The translations under genes were made by a program, and so were the position numbers. Shown one piece after another: positions 9,155 through 18,273 of a stretch of DNA of 64,000 nucleotides (position 1 is the first letter of the stretch; every line of letters starts with the position of its first letter). The DNA is taken from the NCBI RefSeq assembly GCF_007860125.1, contig NZ_SJPW01000005.1, forward strand, positions 117,651 through 181,650, written 5' to 3'. The notes below the pieces were generated by a model. It searched no databases, was not told the DNA's origin, and saw nothing but the letters and a program-made list of their open reading frames with translations. This stretch comes from Rubripirellula tenax (GTDB lineage Bacteria > Planctomycetota > Planctomycetia > Pirellulales > Pirellulaceae).

Positions 9155-10780
9155 TCAGTCCTGTTCTTTTTTTCGCCTCGTTCTCGACTTGGCTTTTCGT
9201 TCTCGCTTGCTTCCCGGCTCTGTTTTCTCAATTCCGGTTGGCCCACCGGTGTAAGACTCCTTCCACGCGAATGCGGGCGATTTCCAGTCAGGAATGCCAG
9301 CGTTTTCTTTCTGTGCCTTGTAATCGACTTGGAATGGGCGTTCCTCCGCCAAAGGCACGCCATCATTGATCATCAGCGGGCGTGACTCGTCCCAGAATTG
9401 CTCGTAGGCATCTTTCATTTCCGACACAAGCTCGGAGTGGTCCGCAGCCACATCGTTGTGCTGGCCGGGGTCTTTTTCCATGTCGTATAACGCGTCTTCG
9501 ACCAGCCGGAAACGCTGGCTGCGCACGGAATAACTTTTCCACTTCCAATTGTCAGGACTGTCCCCGTGATTCCAACGCGTCACGTGTTGAAACAGAAAAC
9601 GATCCTCCCAAGCCGGGTCTTTTTCCAGCATCAGAGGTTTCAGGCTCCTGCCTTCAAATGCCTGACTGGATGGAAGTTCTGCTCCCGCAAAGTCCGCCAG
9701 GGTCGGTAGGATGTCGAGATAGCTAACGGCCTTGTCGATGGTGCGGCCTTCTTTGATCACACCATCCCAACGGACAAAGAACGGAACCCGAACACCGCCT
9801 TCTTCCACGGTTCCTTTCAGACCCTTCATCCCCGCGTTGTAAGACATCATGGGATTGCCCTCGACATCGGTACCGAGTTTTACCTGCGGGCGTCCCGCTT
9901 TTCCTTTCAGCCCGCAACCCTTGGTGGTTGTACCGTTGTCGGAGGTAAAGATGACGATCGTGTTTTCCAGCAAGCCCCACGCCTCCAGTTGTTGAAACAT
10001 CTGGCCCAACGAATCGTCGACATGCTCGACCATCCCGTAAAAGCCGGCGGCAGACTTGTTAAAGCCTAAGTCCTCGAAACGCTTTTGATATTCTGGTGGA
10101 GCGATGAAAGGACTGTGCGGAGCATTCGTCGATAGATAGGCAAAAAATGGCTCTCCGGAATCCTTGACGGACTCAATCCAGCCCAGGGTCGCTTTGAAGA
10201 AGACATCCGTGCAATAACCATGCGTCTTTACAAAGGTACCGTTGTGTTTGATCACCGGGTTGAAATAGGTGTTGCCCGGCACATCCGCGCATGAACCCGG
10301 GTAGGCCTGGCCAATACCGCCCGCGCCGTGAATGAACACCTCGTCGAACCCACGGCTTTCCGGCTGATACGGTGCCTCATCGCCCAGGTGCCATTTGCCG
10401 AAATAGCCCGACGTGTAACCAGCCGGTTTCAACACCTGCGGAATCGTGATGGCTTTCAGGTTCAACCGCTCACGTTCATAGATCGTATGCGTGACTCCGT
10501 TCTTAATCGAATGAACCCCAGTCATGATACCGGCCCGACTGGGAGCACAGGTCGATCCCATCATGAAGCGGTCAAAGCGCATGGACTGGGCATACATCTT
10601 GTCCAGCTCCGGCGTCCGTATCCACGGATGCCCGTGCGCACCAACAACCGGGTAACCCTGATCATCGGTCATGATGTAGATGATGTTGGGTTTTGCGTTA
10701 GGCTTTACGGCGGGTTGCTCTGCGGAAAAGACCACGCGCGAAGAGCTTAACAGCAAGACAAGAGTGATAAGATACTTCAT
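9155..10780 (-). CDS. Secreted sulfatase (S1, Cys-type) with basic C-terminal tail
   Basis: A sulfatase of 541 residues. The start at 10780 is chosen because it forms an ATGA overlap with the GH29 stop and opens directly on the signal peptide (MKYLITLVLLLSSSRVVFSA); a longer frame begins at 10798. Motifs are MTDDQGYP (Asp39-40), CAPSR (Cys78, predicted formylglycine), GKWHLG and TSDNGT. Note QGYPVVG in place of the usual QGYGDLG. It groups with the sulfatase at 1629-3449 through the GYCTDVFFK and FYGMVEHVDDSLG blocks. The last 20 residues are strongly Lys/Arg-rich (KRERKAKSRTRRKK), which is unusual and may bind polyanionic glycan or the cell surface; this is inference. Confidence 0.94.
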   Translation of the reverse strand: MKYLITLVLLLSSSRVVFSAEQPAVKPNAKPNIIYIMTDDQGYPVVGAHGHPWIRTPELDKMYAQSMRFDRFMMGSTCAPSRAGIMTGVHSIKNGVTHTIYERERLNLKAITIPQVLKPAGYTSGYFGKWHLGDEAPYQPESRGFDEVFIHGAGGIGQAYPGSCADVPGNTYFNPVIKHNGTFVKTHGYCTDVFFKATLGWIESVKDSGEPFFAYLSTNAPHSPFIAPPEYQKRFEDLGFNKSAAGFYGMVEHVDDSLGQMFQQLEAWGLLENTIVIFTSDNGTTTKGCGLKGKAGRPQVKLGTDVEGNPMMSYNAGMKGLKGTVEEGGVRVPFFVRWDGVIKEGRTIDKAVSYLDILPTLADFAGAELPSSQAFEGRSLKPLMLEKDPAWEDRFLFQHVTRWNHGDSPDNWKWKSYSVRSQRFRLVEDALYDMEKDPGQHNDVAADHSELVSEMKDAYEQFWDESRPLMINDGVPLAEERPFQVDYKAQKENAGIPDWKSPAFAWKESYTGGPTGIEKTEPGSKRERKAKSRTRRKKEQD

Positions 10781-12273
10781 TGGTTGATCTCCAGACAAAA
10801 CACGGTTGCAATCGGGGCTTTCGTTTCGGAAGGAAGACTGAGGGTCAGCTTCGTTCCGTCTTGGGTGAACTCGATCGGTGATTTCGATTCGTCACTAAGG
10901 ACATACGCCTTGCCCACACGCTGAGTCATGCGTTCAATCTCCAAGCCACCCTTGGGCCAATTGAAAACATGCACGTAGATTTTCGCGGGGGCGTCATCGG
11001 TGGCGGGGCGAGAGGTCGCGACCCAGTCGAAGTCGATATTCTTTTGCTCGCCTTTCTTGGGTTTCTTCTTGCGAGAGCCCTTCGCGGCTTTCTTCTTACC
11101 CGGTTCTTTCATGCTGCCGTCGGCGTTCACGCCAGCGCCGTCTAGGATTTCGCCGGTCTTATTCAAGTCGCTCCCCGATGCACCGTAGATCGCTTCGCCG
11201 TTGACCTCTAGCCACTCGCCAACTTGTTTGACGACTTCAACGCCCTCGGGTTGTAGTTCGCCTTCGGGCGTCGGTCCGAAGTTGAGCAAGAAACTGCCGC
11301 CCTTGCTGACGACCTGCGAGAGCATCTTGACCACCTCGGTTGGCGTCTTCCAGCCACTATCACTCGCGTTGTATCCCCATGAACCGTTCAACGTCATGCA
11401 GGTCTCCCAATCCCAACCGGCGAATGGTTTCGCGGGAATCGTGCGGTCACGGTACGACAAGAAATCGACACCGATCTCACGAAGTTCAAGGACTTGGTTT
11501 GGGTCCAACCCTTCGACTTCCCTGCCGTGATACATCAACCGACTGTTGAGCAGAATGTCGGGGCTGACCGATCGAAGTTCCCGCACGATTTTCTTACCGA
11601 TCTCAGGCGTCATTCCGAAAGGAGTGTCGAACCACAAGTGCGATGGGTTGGCAATCCGGATAACTTCTTTCATCTGCGGAATGGAAACTGTATCGAGATA
11701 TTTTTGAAACGCTTCCTCGCTGCGGTCTTGTGCGGGATCCCAGTACGCTCTGGGCGACATGATTCCGCCCGGATGAGTCCAGTCCTGGGCCTGAGAATAA
11801 TAGACCCCGAACTTGATCCCCTCTTTCTGACATGCGTCGGAGAGTTCTTTGATGACATCGCGATCAAATGGAGTTGCATCGACGATATTCCAATCACTCG
11901 CGTCGGAATCGAACATCGCAAAGCCGTCGTGGTGTTTGCTAGTGATCGTGATGTATTTCATCCCCGCCGCCTTGGCGACCGCGACCCACGCATCGGCGTC
12001 AAACTTGATCGGATTGAACTCGGACGCCAGCTTCTTGTACTCAGTGATCGGGATGCGTTCTTTGTTCATCACCCATTCACCACGCTCCAGTTTGGAGTAG
12101 ACGCCCCAGTGGATGAACATCCCAAACTTGGCTTCGTTGAACCAAGCCGAGTCGTTGGACGTCGCTGTTTGTGCTTGGACCGAAGCAAGGGGCTGTTCCG
12201 CATACGCCGACAGAAGCGGTGTGAGCAGTAGTGCGATGCACAACGCGGTGGATGAGGTTTGTTTCGTAGTCAT
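10777..12273 (-). CDS. GH29 alpha-L-fucosidase, secreted
   Basis: An exo-fucosidase that should release L-fucose from the non-reducing end of the substrate. A signal peptide (to about residue 25) precedes a classic GH29 TIM barrel: WFNEAKFGMFIHWGVYS near residue 45-60, TSKHHDGFAMFDS near 111-122, and LWFDTPFG with Asp216 as the expected catalytic nucleophile, then the conserved GGSFLLNFGPTPEGEL block. The C-terminal part carries a Lys-rich linker (about residues 390-405) and a beta-sandwich ending in a typical IATVFCLEI strand. Length 498 is normal. Its TGA overlaps the ATG of the following sulfatase. Together with the GH95 gene at 35635 it is the best evidence that fucose is part of the substrate. 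Confidence 0.95.
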   Translation of the reverse strand: MTTKQTSSTALCIALLLTPLLSAYAEQPLASVQAQTATSNDSAWFNEAKFGMFIHWGVYSKLERGEWVMNKERIPITEYKKLASEFNPIKFDADAWVAVAKAAGMKYITITSKHHDGFAMFDSDASDWNIVDATPFDRDVIKELSDACQKEGIKFGVYYSQAQDWTHPGGIMSPRAYWDPAQDRSEEAFQKYLDTVSIPQMKEVIRIANPSHLWFDTPFGMTPEIGKKIVRELRSVSPDILLNSRLMYHGREVEGLDPNQVLELREIGVDFLSYRDRTIPAKPFAGWDWETCMTLNGSWGYNASDSGWKTPTEVVKMLSQVVSKGGSFLLNFGPTPEGELQPEGVEVVKQVGEWLEVNGEAIYGASGSDLNKTGEILDGAGVNADGSMKEPGKKKAAKGSRKKKPKKGEQKNIDFDWVATSRPATDDAPAKIYVHVFNWPKGGLEIERMTQRVGKAYVLSDESKSPIEFTQDGTKLTLSLPSETKAPIATVFCLEINQ

Positions 12274-12311
12274 TTGAAAGTTTGATTGAGATATTGGAGC
12301 GGGGGGAGGGT

Positions 12312-13751
12312 CTATCTTTTCTTGACGCGAGTGCCTTGAGCGGCCCTCTCTTTCGAGAACAACGCCGGGTCAACGCTGGTGGGCAACGTTTCATTCCAGG
12401 CTTTCAATTTTCCGACGAGTTCCGTCGCCACCTCCGGATGTCCGGTGACAACGTCGTTCTTTTCCAGTGGGTCGACACTGATGTCATAGAGCTGGAATGT
12501 TCTAAATCGTGCGTCGCTGATCAGTTTCCATTTCTGATCAATCACCGCGTAGTCCGCGTCACCATTGCGACTTTCCTGCTTTTTCCAAAAGAGCGGTTTC
12601 TGTCGCACGGGCGATGGTTCGCCTAGCAAGACCGCAAGCTGACTGATGCCGTCGGGGTGAAGCGATTCTGGCACAACCGCACCCGCGACCTCGCAAAAGG
12701 TCGGCAACAAATCGACGGCCGAAATCCAAGAAACGTCATCTTTCGCGCCGGCAGCGACCTTCCCAGGCCAGCGGACCATGAAGGGGATGCCGATGCCTCC
12801 CTGATAGATCGTTCCCTTTCGTCCTTTACGGCCGGCGGTCGTACCGACGTTGGCTCCGCCACCAAACCCTTCACCGGTTGCCGAATCGTACTTGAGTTTT
12901 AGCTTGCCCGCTTCGCCACTTCCGGCAGGTCCGTTGTCCGAGCTGAAAATCACCAGCGTATCTTCGGTCAATTCCAAACGATCCAACGTATCGAGCACTT
13001 TACCAATTCGATCATCCGCATGCGCAAGCACGGAAGCATAGACATTGTGTCCCGGTTCAAGATCAGGAAACCGCTCGCGGTACTCTTCCACCGTATGAAA
13101 CGGAAGATGCGGTTCATGGACCCACAGGTTGATAAAGAAAGGTTTCTTGGCAGCAACACTTTGCTCGATCAGTTCGATTGCAAGCTTCGCGTCGTCATGC
13201 ACCGGCATCTGCTCGCCGGAGCAGTTGAACGCACCCACGCGATCGTAGCCATACGCTTCCGGTCGCGGAGAATCCGGAATCATGTTGTTCGACAAATGCC
13301 ACTTGCCGAAATGACCGGTCATGTAACCGGCTTGTTGCAATAGCCGCGGAAGCATCGGCAAGTTGGGATCCACCCAATCCGGCATTCCGCGTTCGGCGTT
13401 TTTATCTGGTTGGGCAAAGTGCCCGTCGATACGAAGACGAGCCGGAAACAAACCCGTCATCACCGCCGTGCGACTGGGGGAACACACACCACTGGCCACC
13501 GTGAAATTCTGGAAGTCGGTCCCCTCTCGGGCAATGCGATCAATGTTGGGAGTTTCGATATAGGGATGCCCGTGGCAACTCAAGTCACCCCATCCCCAAT
13601 CATCCGCAAAAATGAACAGGATGTTGGGACTGTTTTTGCCTGCGGAGCTAGTTGATTCGGCGAAAGCGTGTCCTCCGAAAAGGACCGTGACCAAGGTCAG
13701 GATCGTGAGGTTGAAACGTTGCATGCTTTGATATTTTGAAAGTTGAATCAT
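12312..13751 (-). CDS. Secreted sulfatase (S1, CSPSRTAVMTG group)
   Basis: A 479-residue sulfatase. The start at 13751 is preferred because it overlaps the stop of the upstream propeller gene (ATGA); the frame also contains an earlier ATG at 13772 and a later one at 13724. A signal peptide ends near AFA (residue 30). Motifs are ADDWGWGDL (Asp50-51), CSPSR (Cys90, predicted formylglycine), GKWHLS near residue 150 and SSDNGP. It is paralogous to the sulfatase at 28397-29782 (MPDW[VL]DP, LWVHEPH versus LWLHETH, GGIGIPF versus GGVRVPF). Specificity is not assigned. Confidence 0.94.
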   Translation of the reverse strand: MIQLSKYQSMQRFNLTILTLVTVLFGGHAFAESTSSAGKNSPNILFIFADDWGWGDLSCHGHPYIETPNIDRIAREGTDFQNFTVASGVCSPSRTAVMTGLFPARLRIDGHFAQPDKNAERGMPDWVDPNLPMLPRLLQQAGYMTGHFGKWHLSNNMIPDSPRPEAYGYDRVGAFNCSGEQMPVHDDAKLAIELIEQSVAAKKPFFINLWVHEPHLPFHTVEEYRERFPDLEPGHNVYASVLAHADDRIGKVLDTLDRLELTEDTLVIFSSDNGPAGSGEAGKLKLKYDSATGEGFGGGANVGTTAGRKGRKGTIYQGGIGIPFMVRWPGKVAAGAKDDVSWISAVDLLPTFCEVAGAVVPESLHPDGISQLAVLLGEPSPVRQKPLFWKKQESRNGDADYAVIDQKWKLISDARFRTFQLYDISVDPLEKNDVVTGHPEVATELVGKLKAWNETLPTSVDPALFSKERAAQGTRVKKR

Positions 13752-14782
13752 TTGACGGTCTCGCCTTTCCAATCTTTAATTTTCAGGATGTATCCGGCCG
13801 TGGGGTCTTCATCGTGGCAGGCGAGAAAGAGATAGTCCGGCTCGCCATCTTTCCACAGAATGTGGGGACGCTCACTGCGAGCGAGTTCGTGACCGAAATA
13901 GCTTTTGTTGGTCTGGTAGCCGACCATGGGTGTCCCCCAATCGACCCCGTCTTTAGATTGAAAGATTAAACCCGGACGATAACCACCGCGAAGTGGTTTC
14001 TCCTCTTGCTCGCCTTCCAGCATGTTCTTCACGCCCTGGCGGTCTTCCACGATCATGTAATACATGCCGTCGTAAAAGAAAGCGTAGGGATCCTCGATGT
14101 CGATTCCCTTGTCCGCATAAGTGATGACTGGGCTGGTGTCGGAAACGATGTAGGGGCCTTCGAGGTTGTCACTCGTCGCCAATGAAATTTCACGAAGATT
14201 CTCACCGTCCTTCTTGATCATGGTCTTGTGATAGATGCGATACTGACCATCGGGTGCAACGACCAAGGTTGGGTTGGAGGCATGCTGTCCGTTTCGTTTG
14301 GTCGCCTTCAGGATCGGGTTATGCGGGCTCTCGGTCCACGGCCCCATCAACGACTTCGCGGTCGCGATTCCCACCTCTTGTTTCGATCCGTTCTCATCGC
14401 TGTGTCGGTTCAGCAAGAACACCAAAACGAACGTGTCACCCACTTTCGATATTTGCGGGTTGTGATAGCTGGCTTCGTCACTGGCGAAGACATCGCCAAG
14501 CAAGGTGTACGGCCCCTCGGGCTTGTCGGCGACCCAGTGCGAGATCTTGCTTTTTGTTTTCCAATTACCACCTTTGAGCGGGATGATGGAATTGAAAACA
14601 TGCACCTTGCCCGCTTCGTCATAGATCGGTGCCATGCACCACGTCCAAGTGCCCTCTGGTGAAGGCAGGATGAAGGGGCCTGGTACCAGCGATTTGACAA
14701 AGTCGGATTCCTCGACTGCCATGGCAAGTTGAGAAAACAGCGACAGGACAAACACGCTGATGAAAAAATAGCTTGTTTTCAT
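13748..14782 (-). CDS. GH43-like five-bladed beta-propeller protein, secreted
   Basis: A 344-residue secreted propeller with the look of GH43-type glycosidases: a signal peptide (MKTSYFFISVFVLSLFSQLAMA), then repeated blade segments such as ASYHNPQISKVGDTFVLVF, NPTLVVAPDGQYRIYHK and IEDPYAFFYDGMYYMIVEDR. The Asp of IEDPY and acidic residues at blade starts fit the usual catalytic layout, but the family could not be assigned exactly. The frame opens at 14797; the ATG at 14782, preceded by a GGAA-like site, starts exactly at the signal peptide. Its stop overlaps the start of the following sulfatase. Confidence 0.82.
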   Translation of the reverse strand: MKTSYFFISVFVLSLFSQLAMAVEESDFVKSLVPGPFILPSPEGTWTWCMAPIYDEAGKVHVFNSIIPLKGGNWKTKSKISHWVADKPEGPYTLLGDVFASDEASYHNPQISKVGDTFVLVFLLNRHSDENGSKQEVGIATAKSLMGPWTESPHNPILKATKRNGQHASNPTLVVAPDGQYRIYHKTMIKKDGENLREISLATSDNLEGPYIVSDTSPVITYADKGIDIEDPYAFFYDGMYYMIVEDRQGVKNMLEGEQEEKPLRGGYRPGLIFQSKDGVDWGTPMVGYQTNKSYFGHELARSERPHILWKDGEPDYLFLACHDEDPTAGYILKIKDWKGETVK

Positions 14783-14812
14783 TGGTTCCAATTTCAAAGG
14801 AGACTAAGGCGT

Positions 14813-14929
14813 TCAGTGGGTGTACATCTGACTGATTTGCTCTGCGCCCATCGCGACTTTCCAAATAGAAAATTCGTCGATTCGGCCACAGAAATCCCGG
14901 ATGACATTGCGGCGACGAACGCCGTTCAT
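14813..14929 (-). pseudogene. Remnant of a LamG-type domain (C-terminal end only)
   Basis: In the gap between the sulfatase at 14943 and the propeller gene, a minus-strand frame reads RDFCGRIDEFSIWKVAMG then AEQISQMYTH and a stop. This is the characteristic final strand and helix of a LamG/concanavalin-like domain (compare [21 protein letters not shown] at the end of the FecR protein at 18273). Only about 30 convincing codons remain and no start or upstream part exists, so it appears to be the tail of a deleted gene. It partly overlaps the last bases before the sulfatase stop region in another frame. Confidence 0.5.
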
Positions 14930-14942
14930 CGGGGACCGTTGT

Positions 14943-16523
14943 TCATTTGGTTGTCGTTTCAAAGTCCGCTTCGGTCATCCAAGAAAGCGACTTCCAGTAG
15001 CCGGTATCGTTCGGTTGAACTTCACCGGGCGTGGTCCTTCCGTTGGCAACGATTCTGGTAATTTGCTCTTGCAGTTGTTGAACTTTTGCCGGGTGCTGAT
15101 CGGCAACGTTCTTGGTTTCCGCCGGATCGGAACGCACGTCGAACAATTCATGTTTCTGCTTCTTGTTCGGCAAGATGAGCTTCCAATTTCCTTCGGTAAT
15201 GGAGTAACGCCCATCCGCTTCCCCGCGATTGATCAGTGGGAGCCGCTGGTGATCCGCCGAGGCATTGGTCAGCACGGATGCGAAACTTTGGCTGTCTTCG
15301 CCAGCGTTATCTGGCAATGTCGCACCGGTGAGTTCAGCAAAGGTCGCGAGCAAGTCGACTTGACCCACGGTCTTGTCCCAGGTTCGTCCCGGCTGTTTGA
15401 TTCCACTGGGCCAGCGAACGAGAAACGGCACCCGATGTCCACCCTCGTATACTGAGCGCTTGCCCTCGCGGTAGCCGCCTCGGCTGTCATGTCCGAATTC
15501 GTCAAGCCGCCCAGGCCAGGATTTTTCAGGCCCGTTGTCGCTTGTGAACACGATCAAGGTGTCGTCGTCCAAGTCGGAACTTTTCAAGAAATCAAGGATG
15601 CGACCAATGTGATGATCCGTTTCGATCACGAATTCGCCGTACGCGCCCGCATCGCCTTGACCATGAAATTCTGGCAACGGACAGACCGGATAGTGAGGCG
15701 AGGTGTAGGGCAAGTAGAGAAAGAAAGGCTTTCCATTCTTTGCATCGGCAGTCTTACCCTTCATCCAATCAATGGCCTTGTCCGTGAATCGAGTCAGGCA
15801 CTGATTGTCAATGAAGTCCGGTGCAATCTCAAAGCCCTTCGTTTTCACATGCCGACCGGGACCATTCCACCTTTCGTCATAGGGTGGCATGACGCGGTAG
15901 TCGACGTGTCGATCATTCTTCTTTTTGCCCGAGTAAAGCGTCGGGGGTACCTTGGCAAAGCGTCCTTCAAACCACGCCAATATGCCGAAATTCAACGAGG
16001 CTGGGATTCCGTAGAAGTAGTCAAAGCCTTTGTCCAGCGGCATGTCTTGGATTGGCTGCGACCAATCACGCTGCTGTCTGGTGCCGGGGAAGTCCATGCC
16101 GAGGTGCCACTTGCCGACCATCGCGGTCTGGTAACCCTGACTCCGCAGTAACGATGCCAGGGTCATTCGACCGTCTGCGATCATCCCTGTACTTTCGGCT
16201 TTCATCACGCCCGACTTCCGAATCGTCCGCCATGGATCGCGACCCGTTAGCAAAGCATAACGGGACGGTGTGCAGACCGAATCCGCGCTGTGCCCGTTCG
16301 TGAAAGCGATCCCTTCCTTCGCGAGTCGATCCATGTTGGGTGTCTGGAACTTCGCTTCCGGATTCAGGGCACTCACATCGCCGTAGCCCTGATCGTCGGT
16401 ATAGATGACAATCACATTGGGCTTGGTAACCGATGATGTCGGCGGAGCCGCTGGCAAGACGCCGGCTGAAAAAACCGCCATGGTTGTCGAAAGTAAAAAT
16501 CGCATCACTACTCGATTGTTCAT
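14943..16523 (-). CDS. Secreted sulfatase (S1, RYALLTGR type)
   Basis: A 526-residue sulfatase. The ATG at 16523 is preferred over 16553 because an AGGA site lies about 7 bases upstream and the signal peptide (MRFLLSTTMAVFSAGVLPAAP) follows soon after. Motifs are YTDDQGYGDV (Asp43-44), CTPSR (Cys84, predicted formylglycine), GKWHLG and TSDNGP. The CTPSRYALLTGRDPWRT block relates it to the YGLLTGRY paralogues. An insertion of about 60 residues around ASLNFGILAWFEGRFAK suggests a distinct substrate pocket. It is the first sulfatase of the operon after the regulatory and PQQ genes. Confidence 0.94.
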   Translation of the reverse strand: MNNRVVMRFLLSTTMAVFSAGVLPAAPPTSSVTKPNVIVIYTDDQGYGDVSALNPEAKFQTPNMDRLAKEGIAFTNGHSADSVCTPSRYALLTGRDPWRTIRKSGVMKAESTGMIADGRMTLASLLRSQGYQTAMVGKWHLGMDFPGTRQQRDWSQPIQDMPLDKGFDYFYGIPASLNFGILAWFEGRFAKVPPTLYSGKKKNDRHVDYRVMPPYDERWNGPGRHVKTKGFEIAPDFIDNQCLTRFTDKAIDWMKGKTADAKNGKPFFLYLPYTSPHYPVCPLPEFHGQGDAGAYGEFVIETDHHIGRILDFLKSSDLDDDTLIVFTSDNGPEKSWPGRLDEFGHDSRGGYREGKRSVYEGGHRVPFLVRWPSGIKQPGRTWDKTVGQVDLLATFAELTGATLPDNAGEDSQSFASVLTNASADHQRLPLINRGEADGRYSITEGNWKLILPNKKQKHELFDVRSDPAETKNVADQHPAKVQQLQEQITRIVANGRTTPGEVQPNDTGYWKSLSWMTEADFETTTK

Positions 16524-16617
16524 CGTGTTCCTAACTAAGAGACTCTTTTTCATTTCAGCCGCCTTTACTTGACCGCTTCGAGGACTCGTTCAATACGGTA
16601 GGCAGACAACGTGCCAG

Positions 16618-18273
16618 TTACTCGATCGACTTTTCGATGCAGATAATCTCTGTCATGGTGTGAGCAAAGAGTCTGCCCCTTGAATAGGTCAGCGATGAGA
16701 GCGTCCACGTCTGCCCACCTGGTCCAAGATCGTTCACCGAAACGAGCGACTCAGGTGAAAGCTGTGGGGTGCTCGTATCAATGACATAAACGGTGCCGGT
16801 CACCACCGGCAGGATCAGATAGCGTCCTACCCGCGTCGGACTCGCAGCGGAGATGTGGCCCCACCCCGTGCCGTTGTGACCCTTGTCCCCAACCGCAAAA
16901 CCGGACGCGTTGAGCGGGCGATTCGCCGGATGTCCTTTTCCCCACAGCCGCACATCTTGGTCGCGATCACTCGGACTGGCCATCAACTGGGCTGGTAGTT
17001 CCAGGTATTCGACCGCACCCGTCTCGACGTTGACCCGGCCAAGATAGTGAACATTGTGCGAGAGGAACCAATGCCAATCGCCAACCACGATATTGGCTTG
17101 GTTCGTATTCGGATGACCTTTGCCAGCTTTTACCGCAACATTCGTTTGCTTGATCCAATCGCGTTCCGCTGGTTGAAACTTCCAGAGGGTCGCGTTTTCG
17201 TACAGCGGTTGCTCACGCAGGACTTCGCCGCCGATAGCGTCCAACACAATGTGCTTCCCCGACTGGAACCCGAACACATATTTGCTGTTCCAATGGCAAG
17301 CGTAGGACGGGTCGAGTCTCGGCAGGTCAGTATTCCAAAGCGTCGTGCCCTCTTCGCCAAACGCCAGACTTGTAAGACTCTGGCCAGCCGGTTTTTCAAA
17401 CGGAGCATGCGGGCCGCCGCGGGCATGGGCCACTGCGAATTTCCCTTCGGCCGTCACTGCGACAACGGGGGTGTTGTGGACGGAGGTTCCCACCTGTTCA
17501 CGCCACAGAATTTCACCGGTGCGTTTGTGGACTCCATGAAGATACGTCCACACTTCTTTTTCATTGACACCCTCAGGCACATGGGTGCGTTTTGACTTCC
17601 TGCCAGGAGCCGCCCATTTTTGAATCTTGGATCCGGCCTCTTTGTTGGCGACCTCGACATACAAAATCATGTCTCCGACCAGGAACGGTTCCGCCTGACG
17701 ATTGTTGTGTTTGAAACGAGGTGTCCACTGACGCAACCAAATTTCATTGCCGTCAACGTCGTAGCACCCCATTGACCCGCAGCGATTGAAGAACCAAACA
17801 TGATCACCGTCACTGATCGGGGCGAACACAGTACCGTCGGTGAATCCGCCCGCGAGTGAAATGCCGACTTGGCCTGGCAAAGTCACTTGCCAGAGAATCT
17901 TGCCGGTGTTGGCATCGAGACAAAAGCCGACGATGTCTTTGACCGATTCTTTCTCATCGGAACTTTCAATCGGCACGTGCGTTGTGACAAACACACGGTC
18001 GTCCCAAACCGTGACATTGCTCATCCCGGCTTCGGGCATGGCAGTCCGCCAACGAATGTTCTCGCCTCGCGTCACGCTCCATACAACGGGCGGATCGCCC
18101 TCGGTTTGCCAATTGGCATGGGGCCCAGCAGCCTGATGCCAGTTGGCGCTGGCGTTGACCGACATGCTCTCGTTGTCTGCCGCGATGAGACAGGCATCTG
18201 CGCCCAGGAAAACCGATAACGCCACTAAGGAGCGACGCATAATGGGTAGAAGTAGGTTCAAGAAAATACTCAT
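16618..18273 (-). CDS. PQQ-like beta-propeller protein, secreted; C-terminus possibly frameshifted
   Basis: A 551-residue outer-membrane/periplasmic WD-like propeller of the PQQ-binding repeat type, with blade motifs such as [39 protein letters not shown] and [14 protein letters not shown]. No dehydrogenase residues were recognised, so it is likely a binding or scaffold protein. The ATG at 18273 overlaps the TAA of the FecR gene by one base; a second ATG at 18240 begins at the hydrophobic signal segment. At the 3-prime end the frame stops at 16618. Adding one A to the A4 run just before the stop would extend it in frame to a TAA at 16565, adding [24 protein letters not shown] sequence that reads as genuine protein. 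A one-base deletion there is likely. Confidence 0.85.
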   Translation of the reverse strand: MSIFLNLLLPIMRRSLVALSVFLGADACLIAADNESMSVNASANWHQAAGPHANWQTEGDPPVVWSVTRGENIRWRTAMPEAGMSNVTVWDDRVFVTTHVPIESSDEKESVKDIVGFCLDANTGKILWQVTLPGQVGISLAGGFTDGTVFAPISDGDHVWFFNRCGSMGCYDVDGNEIWLRQWTPRFKHNNRQAEPFLVGDMILYVEVANKEAGSKIQKWAAPGRKSKRTHVPEGVNEKEVWTYLHGVHKRTGEILWREQVGTSVHNTPVVAVTAEGKFAVAHARGGPHAPFEKPAGQSLTSLAFGEEGTTLWNTDLPRLDPSYACHWNSKYVFGFQSGKHIVLDAIGGEVLREQPLYENATLWKFQPAERDWIKQTNVAVKAGKGHPNTNQANIVVGDWHWFLSHNVHYLGRVNVETGAVEYLELPAQLMASPSDRDQDVRLWGKGHPANRPLNASGFAVGDKGHNGTGWGHISAASPTRVGRYLILPVVTGTVYVIDTSTPQLSPESLVSVNDLGPGGQTWTLSSLTYSRGRLFAHTMTEIICIEKSIE

